Below, one piece after another: positions 51,974 through 60,408 of a stretch of DNA of 64,000 nt. Location of the stretch: the NCBI RefSeq assembly GCF_017352375.1, contig NZ_JAFEVR010000014.1, forward strand, positions 209,114 to 273,113. Reading direction: 5' to 3'. The notes below the pieces were generated by a model. That model was not told the DNA's origin. It did no database searches and worked only from the letters and a program-made list of their open reading frames with translations. Both the position numbers and the translations under genes were made by a program. Each line of letters begins with the position of its first letter. The first letter of the stretch is position 1. This stretch comes from Mycolicibacterium sp. S2-37 (GTDB lineage Bacteria > Actinomycetota > Actinomycetes > Mycobacteriales > Mycobacteriaceae).

Positions 51974-54351
51974 GCTGCGGAGTCCTCTCTTCCCTTGATT
52001 CCCCGGTCGCTTCGCTCCTGCCCTCCGGAGGCCTGCTCGATGAGTTCGACGATGGCCGACGGGGTGGCCGGCAGTTTGGTCAGCGTCACGCCGAGCGGCG
52101 CGAGCGCATCGTTGATCGCGTTGATGACGGCGGGCGTCGACCCGATCGCCCCGCCCTCGCCGGCACCCTTGTAGCCGCCCACACCGGGTCCGGGAATCTC
52201 GACGTGGCCGAACTCGATCGGCGGAACCTCGGTGGCGGTCGGCAACAGGTAGTCGACGAACGTCGACGACAACGGGTTGCCGTCGGCGTCGTAGGCCAGG
52301 GCCTCGAGCAGTGCGCCGCCGATGCCCTGCACGGTGCCGCCCGCGACCTGTCCCTCTACGACGTTCGGGTTGATCATCGGCCCGACGTCCTCGCTGACGA
52401 TGTAGCGGGTCAGGCTGACGTGGCCGGTCTCGACGTCGACCTCGCAGGTGCAGGCATGGGTGGCGTTTGCCCAGTGGATCATCGCCATCGAGGTGAATCG
52501 GGCGGTGGCCTCGAGGGTGGAGTTACCGCCGGGCGGAAGCTGCTCGGGCTGATAGTGCGCGCGGTAGGCGATGTCGGCGAAGCTCACGCTCTTGGCCGGG
52601 TCGTCGCGCGAATACGCCTGCGAGCCACCGAGTTCGATGTCCTCCTCGGCCACGCTCAGATGGTGGGCGGCCAGCCTGACGAGCTGTGAGCGCAGGATGG
52701 TGCCCGCCTCGTTGACCGCTCCCGCCGTCATCGGCGCGCTACGGCTGCCCTGGGTGCCCGCGCCGTAGGGGGTCACGGCGGTGTCGCCCTGGATGGTGGC
52801 GACGTCGTCGATGTCGGCCCCCAGCGCGTCGGCGGTGAGCTGAACGACGGTGGTCTCCAGGCTGTTTCCGGTCGACCCGCCGTTGACGTAGACGTTGATC
52901 TTCCCGGTGGGTTCCATGCGGATGGTGCAGCCCTCGGTGCCGAGGTGGCCGGTGGCCGCGCCGGTGGGCTCGATGTAGGCCGAGAACCCGAGCCCGATAT
53001 AGCGGCCCTCGGCGAGCGCCTCAGCCTGTTCCTTACGGAAACCCTCGTGGTCGAGGATCTTGACCGCCTGTTCGAAAGTGTCTGCCGGAGCGACGTTGTC
53101 ATACGGCATGCCGTTGGGATTGAAGTACGGCATCTCGTCTCCGCGCAGGATGTTGCGCCTGCGCAGCTCGACGGGGTCCATGTCCAGTTTGCGTGCGGCG
53201 ATGTCGAGCATGATCTCGCGCGCCAGCGTCTCGTACTGCCACGGGCCCCGATAGGCGTGCAGGCCGGCGGTGTTGGAGAACACCGTCTTGTAGTTGAAGC
53301 TCGCCTTGGGCACCCGGTACGGGCCGGGGTAGAACATCCCGATCGCGGCGGTCGTCAGCACCGGGTAGGGCGTTGGATATGCTCCGACGTCCTGATTGAA
53401 GTCGATGTCGACGGCGAGCAGGGTGCCGTCGGCGTCGAGGGCCATCCGTGCGGTGCCGTCGACATGCCGGGACTGCCCGGCCGACATGAGGTTTTCGCGG
53501 CGGTCCTCGATCCACTTCAGCGGCCTGGGCACCTTGCGCGCGGCCAGCATGATGCACATGTCCTCGCGCATGGGGACGACTTTCTGGCCGAATCCACCGC
53601 CGGTGTCACGCATGATGACGCGCACCTTCTGCGCAGGGATGCCCAGCAGTCGCGCGGCGAACGCCCGCAGTTCGTGCGGCGTCTGCGTCGACGCCCACAT
53701 GGTGAGGTCGCCGGTGGTTGCCTCCCACTCGACGACCAGTCCACGGGTCTCGATGGGCACCGGCACGTACATCTGCTGGTAGATGTTCTCGCTCACCACG
53801 CAGGCCGCGTTGGAGAACGTCTCCTCGTCCGGCGGGGCGCCGCCCATGCCTCCGGCGACGTTGTCCGGATACTCCTCGTGGACGACCGGGACGTCGGCCG
53901 CCGAGCCGCCGATCGCGGTGCGGAAATCGGCCACCGCAGGCAATGGCTCGTAGTCGACCTCGACCGCATCGATCGCGTCCTCGGCGAGATAGCGCGATTC
54001 GGCGACGACGAGCGCCACCGGGTCTCCCACGAACTTGACCTGGCCCTGGGCCAGCGGCGGGCGCGGGGTGTCCGGGACGTCCTTGCCCGCGACCGCGTGC
54101 CATGCCTCGACCACCTCGCGGTTGAGGTCCGCGGCGGTGAACACCGCCACGACGCCGGGCATCGCGAGCGCCGCTGCGGTGTCGATTCCGGTGATCGCGG
54201 CCCGGGCGAAGGGGCTTCGGACGAAGCAGGCGTGCAGCATGCCCGTGCGCTGGACGTCGTCGACGAAGGTGCCGCGACCGGTCAGCAACCGGTTGTCCTC
54301 GACCCGGGGGACCCGGGTGCCCGAGTATCTGGTGGCGACGGTGTCGGTCAT
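51964..54351 (-). CDS. Molybdenum hydroxylase large subunit (CoxL/XDH family), non-CODH loop
   Basis: 795 residues. Moco-binding features: GGGFGQK (251-257), HAYRGPWQYE (365-374), and KGAGEGGAIGSTP near the C-terminus with the catalytic Glu. The active-site loop AYRGPW differs from form I CO dehydrogenase (AYxCSFR) and form II (AYRGAGR), so the substrate is likely not CO. Candidates are N-heterocycles or aldehydes. ATG at 54351. First gene of the CoxL-CoxG-CoxM-CoxS operon; nothing recognisable as operator in the 228-bp gap upstream. Confidence 0.9.
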   Translation of the reverse strand: MTDTVATRYSGTRVPRVEDNRLLTGRGTFVDDVQRTGMLHACFVRSPFARAAITGIDTAAALAMPGVVAVFTAADLNREVVEAWHAVAGKDVPDTPRPPLAQGQVKFVGDPVALVVAESRYLAEDAIDAVEVDYEPLPAVADFRTAIGGSAADVPVVHEEYPDNVAGGMGGAPPDEETFSNAACVVSENIYQQMYVPVPIETRGLVVEWEATTGDLTMWASTQTPHELRAFAARLLGIPAQKVRVIMRDTGGGFGQKVVPMREDMCIMLAARKVPRPLKWIEDRRENLMSAGQSRHVDGTARMALDADGTLLAVDIDFNQDVGAYPTPYPVLTTAAIGMFYPGPYRVPKASFNYKTVFSNTAGLHAYRGPWQYETLAREIMLDIAARKLDMDPVELRRRNILRGDEMPYFNPNGMPYDNVAPADTFEQAVKILDHEGFRKEQAEALAEGRYIGLGFSAYIEPTGAATGHLGTEGCTIRMEPTGKINVYVNGGSTGNSLETTVVQLTADALGADIDDVATIQGDTAVTPYGAGTQGSRSAPMTAGAVNEAGTILRSQLVRLAAHHLSVAEEDIELGGSQAYSRDDPAKSVSFADIAYRAHYQPEQLPPGGNSTLEATARFTSMAMIHWANATHACTCEVDVETGHVSLTRYIVSEDVGPMINPNVVEGQVAGGTVQGIGGALLEALAYDADGNPLSSTFVDYLLPTATEVPPIEFGHVEIPGPGVGGYKGAGEGGAIGSTPAVINAINDALAPLGVTLTKLPATPSAIVELIEQASGGQERSDRGIKGREDSAAWS

Positions 54352-54578
54352 CGCGATCGCTCCTGTCCGTCGGTGACTTCTGCGCGTAAGTGTGCGATTC
54401 GGCGTGCGCCCTGGGCCGCAAAGAGTGTCGTTATCGTACATGGGTAAGAGCCATGCCGAAAAGAGAGAGGCCCATTTCCGCTGGTAGAACGGTACCGGCG
54501 GCGCTGAGCACCTGCACAGGGTGTCAAACGGCCGCTGGACGCGGGCCCGAATCGTCAAATCCCGGCCATGATGCGGGG

Positions 54579-55208
54579 ATGGACTTCGCGCGACGACTCG
54601 CAACGCTGATCGGTGTCGGCCTCTGCTCCGGACTCAGCCTCGGAACGGCCGGTGGCGCGTCAGCCTCCCCGGCGTCCGACGCCGGCCTGGTCGACGTACG
54701 AACGGCGGTGCCCGACGCGGTCGTCGACCTGCGGTACGCGACGGCGGACAACTTCGTCGGGCGGCCGCTGTATCCCGTCGGTGCGCGGTGCCTCGTGCAC
54801 GAATCGTTGGCGGGGGGTCTCGCAACCGCCGCCGCGCTGCTGCGGCCGCAGGTACTGGTGTTCTGGGACTGCTACCGCCCGCACGAGGTGCAGGCGGAGA
54901 TGTTCGAGGCCGTGCCCGACCCGGCCTGGGTGGCGCGGCCGGGCGAGTACGCACGCAGCCACACCGCGGGCCGTTCGGTCGACGTGACGATCGCCGGAGC
55001 CGACATGGGCACCGGATTCGACGACTTCTCCGCGCGCAGCCTCGCCTACGCGACCGACGGGGTCAGCCGACTCGCACAGGCGAATCGGGCGCGCTTGCGT
55101 GAGGCGATGGCCGCCGGTGGGCTCGCGGTCTACGACGGCGAGTGGTGGCACTTCGACGGTCCGGGCGCGGGTGTCGACCGCCCGATCCTCGCGGTGCCGA
55201 TCGCCTAG
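54579..55208 (+). CDS. Secreted VanX-like D-alanyl-D-alanine dipeptidase (M15D)
   Basis: 209 residues. Signal peptide with cleavage near GASASP. Zinc/catalytic motifs: ARSHTAGRSVDVTI (S-x-H-x-x-G-x-x-x-D) and GEWWHFD (Glu and His), plus DCYRPHEVQ with the conserved Arg. Secreted M15D enzymes cut D-Ala-D-Ala or L,D-dipeptides and act in cell-wall turnover rather than vancomycin resistance when single. ATG at 54579; GCGGGGAT upstream is a weak ribosome site. Alone, divergent from CoxL-like. Confidence 0.87.
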   Translation: MDFARRLATLIGVGLCSGLSLGTAGGASASPASDAGLVDVRTAVPDAVVDLRYATADNFVGRPLYPVGARCLVHESLAGGLATAAALLRPQVLVFWDCYRPHEVQAEMFEAVPDPAWVARPGEYARSHTAGRSVDVTIAGADMGTGFDDFSARSLAYATDGVSRLAQANRARLREAMAAGGLAVYDGEWWHFDGPGAGVDRPILAVPIA

Positions 55209-55246
55209 AACAACGTCAGGTCGGCACCGCGAGGCGGACAGTCTTG

Positions 55247-55726
55247 CTACTCGCCGCTCTGACCGGCTTCGCCGCCCTCGCCGTCGCTCATACCCGGAGA
55301 GTCGGGGTTGCCGCCGGTCGACACCGAGGGCGGATTCGCCGGTGACGGCGATTCGGGGCGCGTGGTGGCGCCTGTGTCACCGCCTGCGGGCGCCTGCGGG
55401 GCCGGCGCGGGCGCTTCGGCGCCGCCTGCGCCACCCGCGCCGCCGGCTCCGTCGTTACCGCCGAGGATCCCGCCGGAGCCACCTGCGCCACCGTTGCCGC
55501 CCGCGCCGCCGGGGGCGGGTGCGCCGCCCGGGGCGGGGGCGACGCCGCCGGTCGGTGTGGCCGGCGTCGTCGCCGGGGTGCTCGACGTGCTCGAATCGGC
55601 CGGCTCTTCGCTAGAGCTGCAGGCCACGGCGATCGGCGCCATCGCGACCGCCGCGGCGATACCGACGACGGCCGGCCAGCGCGTACGGCGGCGATCGATC
55701 GAACGGTGCTGGTGATCCGGTTGCAT
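55247..55726 (-). CDS. Putative lipoprotein, Gly/Ala/Pro-rich, unknown function
   Basis: 159 residues. Basic N-terminus, hydrophobic segment (WPAVVGIAAAVAMAPIAVAC), then Ser/Thr-rich and Gly/Ala/Pro-rich low complexity to the end with no foldable domain. The lipobox AVAC is slightly off consensus, so lipidation is likely but not certain. AAGGAGAC precedes the ATG at 55726. Resembles PE_PGRS composition only superficially; no PE domain. Confidence 0.7.
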   Translation of the reverse strand: MQPDHQHRSIDRRRTRWPAVVGIAAAVAMAPIAVACSSSEEPADSSTSSTPATTPATPTGGVAPAPGGAPAPGGAGGNGGAGGSGGILGGNDGAGGAGGAGGAEAPAPAPQAPAGGDTGATTRPESPSPANPPSVSTGGNPDSPGMSDGEGGEAGQSGE

Positions 55727-55827
55727 GGTGGTCTCCTTCGACGCTGCACGATTTCGTTGTCAGACGCGAGCTTCGGCCGTCTACCCGGAGTCGTTGCCCC
55801 CAAAACGGTGCGCGGACCGCATCGAGC

Positions 55828-57507
55828 TCAGATGATCGGGTCGTCGTCCGGCCGCCGCAAGCGTAACCATCGGTAACCGTAGGGTTCGAGGCTGATGTCG
55901 ACGCGGCCCTTGTCGTCGAGTTCGTGTGCGGACAGTCCGTCGAGCAGGTCGACGAGCAGACAGCCGGGAGCGTCCTCGAGGCGAACCGACACGATGGTGC
56001 TGTCGGCGCCGAAGTTGTGCAGCGCCACCATCGCCCACTGCGACTCCTCCTCGCGGCAGACATGGGCGAGCACGGCCGTGTTGGGCTGGTCGATGATCTC
56101 GACTGTCGACCACCCGATCTCCGGCTGCTGCCGGTAGGTGAAGATCAGGTTGCGCATGAACCACCAGAACGATTCATGGTCGTGGCGCTGGTCGGCGGCA
56201 TTGACGCGGTCGGGTCCGTACAGCCCGTCGGGCATCGGGCGGGGTAGCCGCCGCTTGCCTGCCTTGGAGAATCCTCCGTTGACGTCTCCGCTCCACTGCA
56301 TCGGCGTGCGCACCGCGAATCGTCCTTCGACGTCCAGGTTCTCGGCCATGCCGATCTCTTCGCCGTAGAACAGCACCGGCGTTCCGGGCAGCGAGAACGC
56401 CAGCGAGTAGGTCATCTTCATGCGCCGGGTGTCGCCGCCCAGCATCGACGGCAGCCGTCGGCGCAGGCCGCGGTCGTAGAGCTGCATGTCGGGGTCGGGG
56501 CCGAACGCGGCGAAGACTTCCTGCCGCTCGTCGTCGTTCAGCTTGTCGAGGGTGAGCTCGTCGTGGTTGCGGACGAAGTTGGCCCACTGGCTGGTGATGT
56601 CGAGAGTCGGCCGCTGTTCGAGCGCCGCGATGATCGGTCCCGCGTCACCACGGGCCAGCGACAGGTAGAGATTCTGCATCGCGATGAAGTCGAACTGCAT
56701 GTTGAGTCCGTCTCCGTCCGGGCCGCCGAAGAAGGTCTTCTGCTCCTCATACGGCACGTTGACCTCACCGAGAAGCACCGCATCGCCGAGTCGGCGGGTG
56801 ACGAAGTTGCGCACGTCGCCGAGGTATTCGGCTGGGTCGAACGAACTGGGACGGCCGGGCACACCGTCCTTGGCGAACATGAACGGCACCGCATCCACCC
56901 GGAACCCGGACACCCCGAGCTGCAGCCAGAACCCCAGAGTGCGCGAGATCTCCTCCTGCACTTTGGGATTCTCGATGTTGAGGTCAGGCTGATGCTTGTA
57001 GAAGTGATGCAGGTAGTACTCGCCGGTCTTGGGGTCGAGCTCCCACAGGCTGTCCTCCTGATCGGGGAACACGACGTCCTTGGCGGTGTCGGGCGGCTCG
57101 GTGTCGGTCCACACGTAGTAGTCGCGGTAGGGGTCGTCGGTGCTGCGGCGCGCCGACTTGAACCAGGGGTGCGCGTCAGAGGTGTGGTTCATGACGAAGT
57201 CGATGATGACCCGGATCCCGCTCGCCTTCGCCGTGCGCACGAGCTCGACGAAGTCGCCGAGGGTGCCGAGCTTCGGGTCGACGCCCAGGAAGTCGGTGAT
57301 GTCGTAGCCGTCGTCGATGCGCGAGGTGGGATAGAACGGCATCAGCCACAGACAGGTCACGCCGAGGTCGGCGAGGTACTGGACGCGTTCGGTCATACCG
57401 CGCAGGTCGCCGCAGCCGTCACCGTTCCAGTCGTAGAACGTCTCGACGTCGGCGCAGTAGATCACCGCGTTCTTCCACCACAGGTCGCCGGTGTCAGCGC
57501 GCCTCAT
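55828..57507 (-). CDS. GH13 alpha-amylase-family enzyme, trehalose synthase-like
   Basis: 559 residues. Catalytic nucleophile in GFRVDAVPF, acid/base Glu in LLGEVNVPYEE, transition-state Asp in VRNHDELTLDK; IIDFVMNHTSDAHPWF and GYDITDF are GH13 region I/II. The trehalose synthase/maltokinase-type fold and C-terminal beta domain are evident, but true TreS is larger and has extra features, so the substrate may differ. ATG at 57507 overlaps the LLM stop (ATGA); the two are coupled. Confidence 0.88.
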   Translation of the reverse strand: MRRADTGDLWWKNAVIYCADVETFYDWNGDGCGDLRGMTERVQYLADLGVTCLWLMPFYPTSRIDDGYDITDFLGVDPKLGTLGDFVELVRTAKASGIRVIIDFVMNHTSDAHPWFKSARRSTDDPYRDYYVWTDTEPPDTAKDVVFPDQEDSLWELDPKTGEYYLHHFYKHQPDLNIENPKVQEEISRTLGFWLQLGVSGFRVDAVPFMFAKDGVPGRPSSFDPAEYLGDVRNFVTRRLGDAVLLGEVNVPYEEQKTFFGGPDGDGLNMQFDFIAMQNLYLSLARGDAGPIIAALEQRPTLDITSQWANFVRNHDELTLDKLNDDERQEVFAAFGPDPDMQLYDRGLRRRLPSMLGGDTRRMKMTYSLAFSLPGTPVLFYGEEIGMAENLDVEGRFAVRTPMQWSGDVNGGFSKAGKRRLPRPMPDGLYGPDRVNAADQRHDHESFWWFMRNLIFTYRQQPEIGWSTVEIIDQPNTAVLAHVCREEESQWAMVALHNFGADSTIVSVRLEDAPGCLLVDLLDGLSAHELDDKGRVDISLEPYGYRWLRLRRPDDDPII

Positions 57508-58487
57508 GCGCCGACTCGCTGCGGTGCCGTTGGCGTCAGTTGCGGCAGGACGCGCTCGCCGAAAGTGTCGATGAAGCGGGTCTGATCCTGGCCCACGAAG
57601 TGTAGGTAGAGCTCGTCCCAGCCCTGTTCGAGGTAGCCCTGCAGCCATGCGGTGTGCTGACCGAGGTCGCTGGAGATGTTGACGGCCTTGGCCACCTGCT
57701 CGACGGTGACGTCTGCACCGACCGCATCGAATGCCTCGACGGACTCGATGTCCCAACAGGCCGGTGGGGGGAAGACATTGGTGCGCCACTGATCATGGGC
57801 GATGGCGGCGGCCTCGTCGTAGTCGGGCGCCCAGCTGAGGTGGATCTGCAGCCGCGCAGGCCCGCGCCCGCCGGCGTCGCGGTAAGCGCCGAGCACCTTC
57901 TGCAGGGTCTCCATGTCCTGGTTGACGGTGGCCAGACCGTCAGCCCAGGCGGCGTGTCTGGCCGCGGTCTGCGGCGTCACCGCGGGGCCCACCAGGTCGG
58001 GGATCGTGTCGGGCAGGGTCCACAGCCGTGCCCGGTTGACGTGGACGAGACCTTCGTGGCTCACCTCTTCGCCGTGCAGGAGCCGTCGGATGACGTCGAC
58101 GCATTCGATCAGGCGGGCGTCGCGGACCTCCTTGCGCGGCCACACCTCGCCGGTCACCCGCTCATTGGACGCCTCTCCGCTGCCGAGCGCGGCCCAGAAT
58201 CGCCCGGGGAACATCTGGCCGAGCGTCGCGATGGCCTGCGCGATGATCACCGGGTGGTAGCGCTGACCGGGCGCGTTCACCACGCCGAACGGCAGATTCG
58301 TGGTCGCAAGTGCGGCGCCGAGAAACGCCCACGCGAAGCCCGACTCGCCCTGCCGTTCGCTCCACGGGCTGAGGTGATCCGACGACATGGCGGCGGTGAA
58401 CCCTGCCTGCTCGGCGTGCTGGACGTCGCGGAGGAGTTGTCCGGGGGAGATCTGCTCGTGTGAGCAGTGGAAGCCGATGACGGTCAC
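57504..58487 (-). CDS. LLM-class oxidoreductase coupled to GH13 gene (TIGR03885-like)
   Basis: A 327-residue luciferase-like TIM barrel (IGFHCSHEQISPGQLLRDVQHAEQAGF; GRFWAALGSGEASNERVTGE; DGLATVNQDMETLQ). I recall the TIGR03885 subfamily as a relative that often sits beside GH13 genes, and this gene fits. The cofactor may be FMN or F420; the role with a glycosidase is unclear. GTG at 58487. Head of the minus-strand pair; the start is 82 bp from the divergent MFS gene. Confidence 0.82.
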   Translation of the reverse strand: MTVIGFHCSHEQISPGQLLRDVQHAEQAGFTAAMSSDHLSPWSERQGESGFAWAFLGAALATTNLPFGVVNAPGQRYHPVIIAQAIATLGQMFPGRFWAALGSGEASNERVTGEVWPRKEVRDARLIECVDVIRRLLHGEEVSHEGLVHVNRARLWTLPDTIPDLVGPAVTPQTAARHAAWADGLATVNQDMETLQKVLGAYRDAGGRGPARLQIHLSWAPDYDEAAAIAHDQWRTNVFPPPACWDIESVEAFDAVGADVTVEQVAKAVNISSDLGQHTAWLQGYLEQGWDELYLHFVGQDQTRFIDTFGERVLPQLTPTAPQRVGA

Positions 58488-58569
58488 CCACAGCGGGTTC
58501 CCAGGTTCGACGGGTTTGAAGCGGATGATTCGCCTGACATGCGAGGCCGCCGTCTGTGAAGCTGCGTCG

Positions 58570-59838
58570 ATGACATCGACGGCCGTTGCCGAGGTTCACG
58601 CCCCGCGTCGGGCGTGGGCCGCGGTGGGACTGCTGGCGGTCGTCGGCACCCTGAACTATGCCGACCGCTTCCTGCCCGCGGTGCTGGCCGAACCGATCAA
58701 AACCGAACTGGCACTGTCGGATACGGCAATCGGGGTGATCAACGGGTTCGGCTTCCTGGTGGTGTACGCCGTGCTAGGCATCGCGATCGCGCGGATCGCG
58801 GACCGGGGTGCGTTCGGGCTGGTCGTCTCGGCCTGCCTGACCCTGTGGGGGGCGATGACGATGGTCGGCGGTGCGGTGCAGTCCGGCTTTCAGCTGGCGC
58901 TCACGCGGGTCGGGGTCGCGATCGGCGAGGCGGGCAGCACGCCCGCTGCGCATGCCTACGTCGCACGCAACTTCGCACCGGAGCGGCGCGCCGCGCCGCT
59001 GGCGGTGATCACGCTGTCCATCCCGCTGGCCAGTGCGGCCAGCCTGATCGGCGGTGGGCTGCTGGCCCAGTCGCTGGGCTGGCGCGCGACGTTCGTCGTC
59101 ATGGGGTTGATCAGCGTGCTGTTCGCGCCGCTGGTGCTGTTGGTGCTCGGAGGCCGACAGGCCATGCCCGCCGGTCCGCGGCCGGCCGACGACCGGTTGG
59201 CGCGGCCGTGGGATCTGCTGCGCACGCCCAGTTTCGTGGTGATCGTGTGCGGTGCGGCGTGTGTGTCGGTGGCGGGTTATTCGCTCACCACGTTCGCGCC
59301 CGCTTTCCTGGTGCGGTCACACGGGATGTCGCTGGGGGAGGTGGGTCTGCAGTACGGCATGGCCAGCGGGGTGACGGGAATCCTCGGCTTGCTGGTGGTC
59401 GGTCGGGTCGCCGACCGGTTGGCGGCGCGGGACCCGCGGTGGCTGTTGTGGCTGGTGGCCGCGCTGACTGCGGCGCTGCTCCCGTTCTCGGCCGCGGCGT
59501 TCGTCGTCGGCAGTCAGACGTTGTGCGTGGTGTTCATCGCGTTGAGTTACGTGGTCGGTACCGCATACATGGCGCCGTCCATCGCGGCGATCCAACGGCT
59601 GGCGTTACCCGCGCAGCGCGCCACCGCGTCGGCGGTGTTTCTGTTCTTCGGCGCGATCCTCGGCGCGGTGGGGCCCTTCGTGACGGGCCTGATCAGCGAT
59701 GCGCTGACCGCGGAGCTGGGCAGTGCCGCGCTGGGCCGGGCGCTGCTGATCGTGGTGCCGACCATGCAGGTAATCGCGGTCGGCTGCTATCTGGCTGCCA
59801 GCAGGCGGTTCCTGCGCGAGGCCGTGGAGTCGGTGTGA
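58570..59838 (+). CDS. MFS transporter (spinster/ACS-like)
   Basis: 422 residues with 12 predicted helices. VGTLNYADRFLPAVLAEPIKTEL in helix 1, ADRGAFGLVVSA in loop 2/3, and VGVAIGEAGSTPAAHAYVARNFAPERR in helix 4/loop match the spinster/ACS branch. Substrate unknown; such proteins move organic acids, lipids or drugs. ATG at 58570. Stops 26 bp before the convergent HNH gene. Confidence 0.87.
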   Translation: MTSTAVAEVHAPRRAWAAVGLLAVVGTLNYADRFLPAVLAEPIKTELALSDTAIGVINGFGFLVVYAVLGIAIARIADRGAFGLVVSACLTLWGAMTMVGGAVQSGFQLALTRVGVAIGEAGSTPAAHAYVARNFAPERRAAPLAVITLSIPLASAASLIGGGLLAQSLGWRATFVVMGLISVLFAPLVLLVLGGRQAMPAGPRPADDRLARPWDLLRTPSFVVIVCGAACVSVAGYSLTTFAPAFLVRSHGMSLGEVGLQYGMASGVTGILGLLVVGRVADRLAARDPRWLLWLVAALTAALLPFSAAAFVVGSQTLCVVFIALSYVVGTAYMAPSIAAIQRLALPAQRATASAVFLFFGAILGAVGPFVTGLISDALTAELGSAALGRALLIVVPTMQVIAVGCYLAASRRFLREAVESV

Positions 59839-59864
59839 GCACCGCACTCGAAGGGAAATTCCCG

Positions 59865-60299
59865 TCAGAATGACTTGCCGTCGGCGTATCGCCGGCGGCG
59901 ATGGTGTCGCCCCTTGCCACGATTGCGACCTTTGTACGTGGCCAGTTGTGAGTCGCAGTTCGGACAGATGAGCCGGAGGTTCTCCCGTTGGTTGTTCGTC
60001 GAGTCACCGTCGATGTGGTCCAGCACGAACGCGAGCGGCAGGTCGAGCCACACGCCGGCTCCGCCGCAGATCGCGCAGCAGCCTGACTGTTCGGCGGTGA
60101 GGTAGTCCCGGATGTAGTGGCCCTGGTGGCTGTCGATCCGGGCTTTGCCGGATTCGAGCCACAGTCTTGTGAAGGCATCTCGCCGGAACGACCACTGACA
60201 TGCGTTGCTGCAGTAGACCTTTTGACTGCGCTTCACGAGTGGCGAGCCGCAGCCGCGACACGGTCTCATGGCCCGGACGCTACGACGGGGCTCCGACAT
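59865..60299 (-). CDS. HNH endonuclease-fold protein
   Basis: 144 residues. An N-terminal zinc finger (CRGCG...YCSNACQ), a central CAICGG pair and the HNH core FVLDHIDGDSTNNQRENLRLICPNCDSQL, with a basic tail (KGRNRGKGRHHRRRR). Many such single HNH proteins are of unknown role. The ATG at 60299 lies 12 bp after the CCA end of tRNA-Thr and has no ribosome site; ATG at 60269 (MRPCRGCG) is an equal candidate. No recombinase or intron nearby. Confidence 0.75.
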   Translation of the reverse strand: MSEPRRSVRAMRPCRGCGSPLVKRSQKVYCSNACQWSFRRDAFTRLWLESGKARIDSHQGHYIRDYLTAEQSGCCAICGGAGVWLDLPLAFVLDHIDGDSTNNQRENLRLICPNCDSQLATYKGRNRGKGRHHRRRRYADGKSF

Positions 60300-60311
60300 G
60301 TGGCCGGATGG

Positions 60312-60386
60312 TGGAGCCCCCTGTCAGGATTGAACTGACGACCTACGCTTTACAAGAGCGTTGCTCTACCGCTGAGCTAAGGAGGC
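60312..60386 (-). tRNA. tRNA-Thr(UGU)
   Basis: 75-nt cloverleaf with encoded CCA. Acceptor stem GCCTCCT/AGGGGGC (one G-U pair), D-arm GCTC...GAGC, anticodon stem ACGCT/AGCGT with loop CTTGTAA, anticodon TGT (reads ACA), T-arm GTCAG/CTGAC with loop TTCAATC. All three stems pair fully. Sits between a minus-strand HNH gene downstream and the decapeptide-repeat gene upstream. Confidence 0.96.
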
Positions 60387-60408
60387 GTGCGGGCCCGAGT
60401 TTATCGCG

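Noticed and set aside
51964..54351. CO dehydrogenase large subunit
   Set aside because: The active-site loop is AYRGPW, not AYxCSFR or AYRGAGR; only the family name is kept.
52945..54447. Plus-strand open frame inside the molybdo-hydroxylase large subunit
   Set aside because: Antisense shadow, Arg/His/Val-rich; the sense frame carries the Moco motifs.
54480..54520. KstR box near TGGTAGAACGGTACC upstream of the VanX-like gene
   Set aside because: AAC is present, but the GTT half is missing; it does not fit TNNAACNNGTTNNA.
55247..55726. PE_PGRS protein
   Set aside because: Gly/Ala-rich, but there is no PE domain and there is a lipoprotein-like signal.
59865..60386. Mobile element at tRNA-Thr
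   Set aside because: No integrase, transposase or direct repeat of the tRNA end was seen; the HNH gene alone is not evidence.
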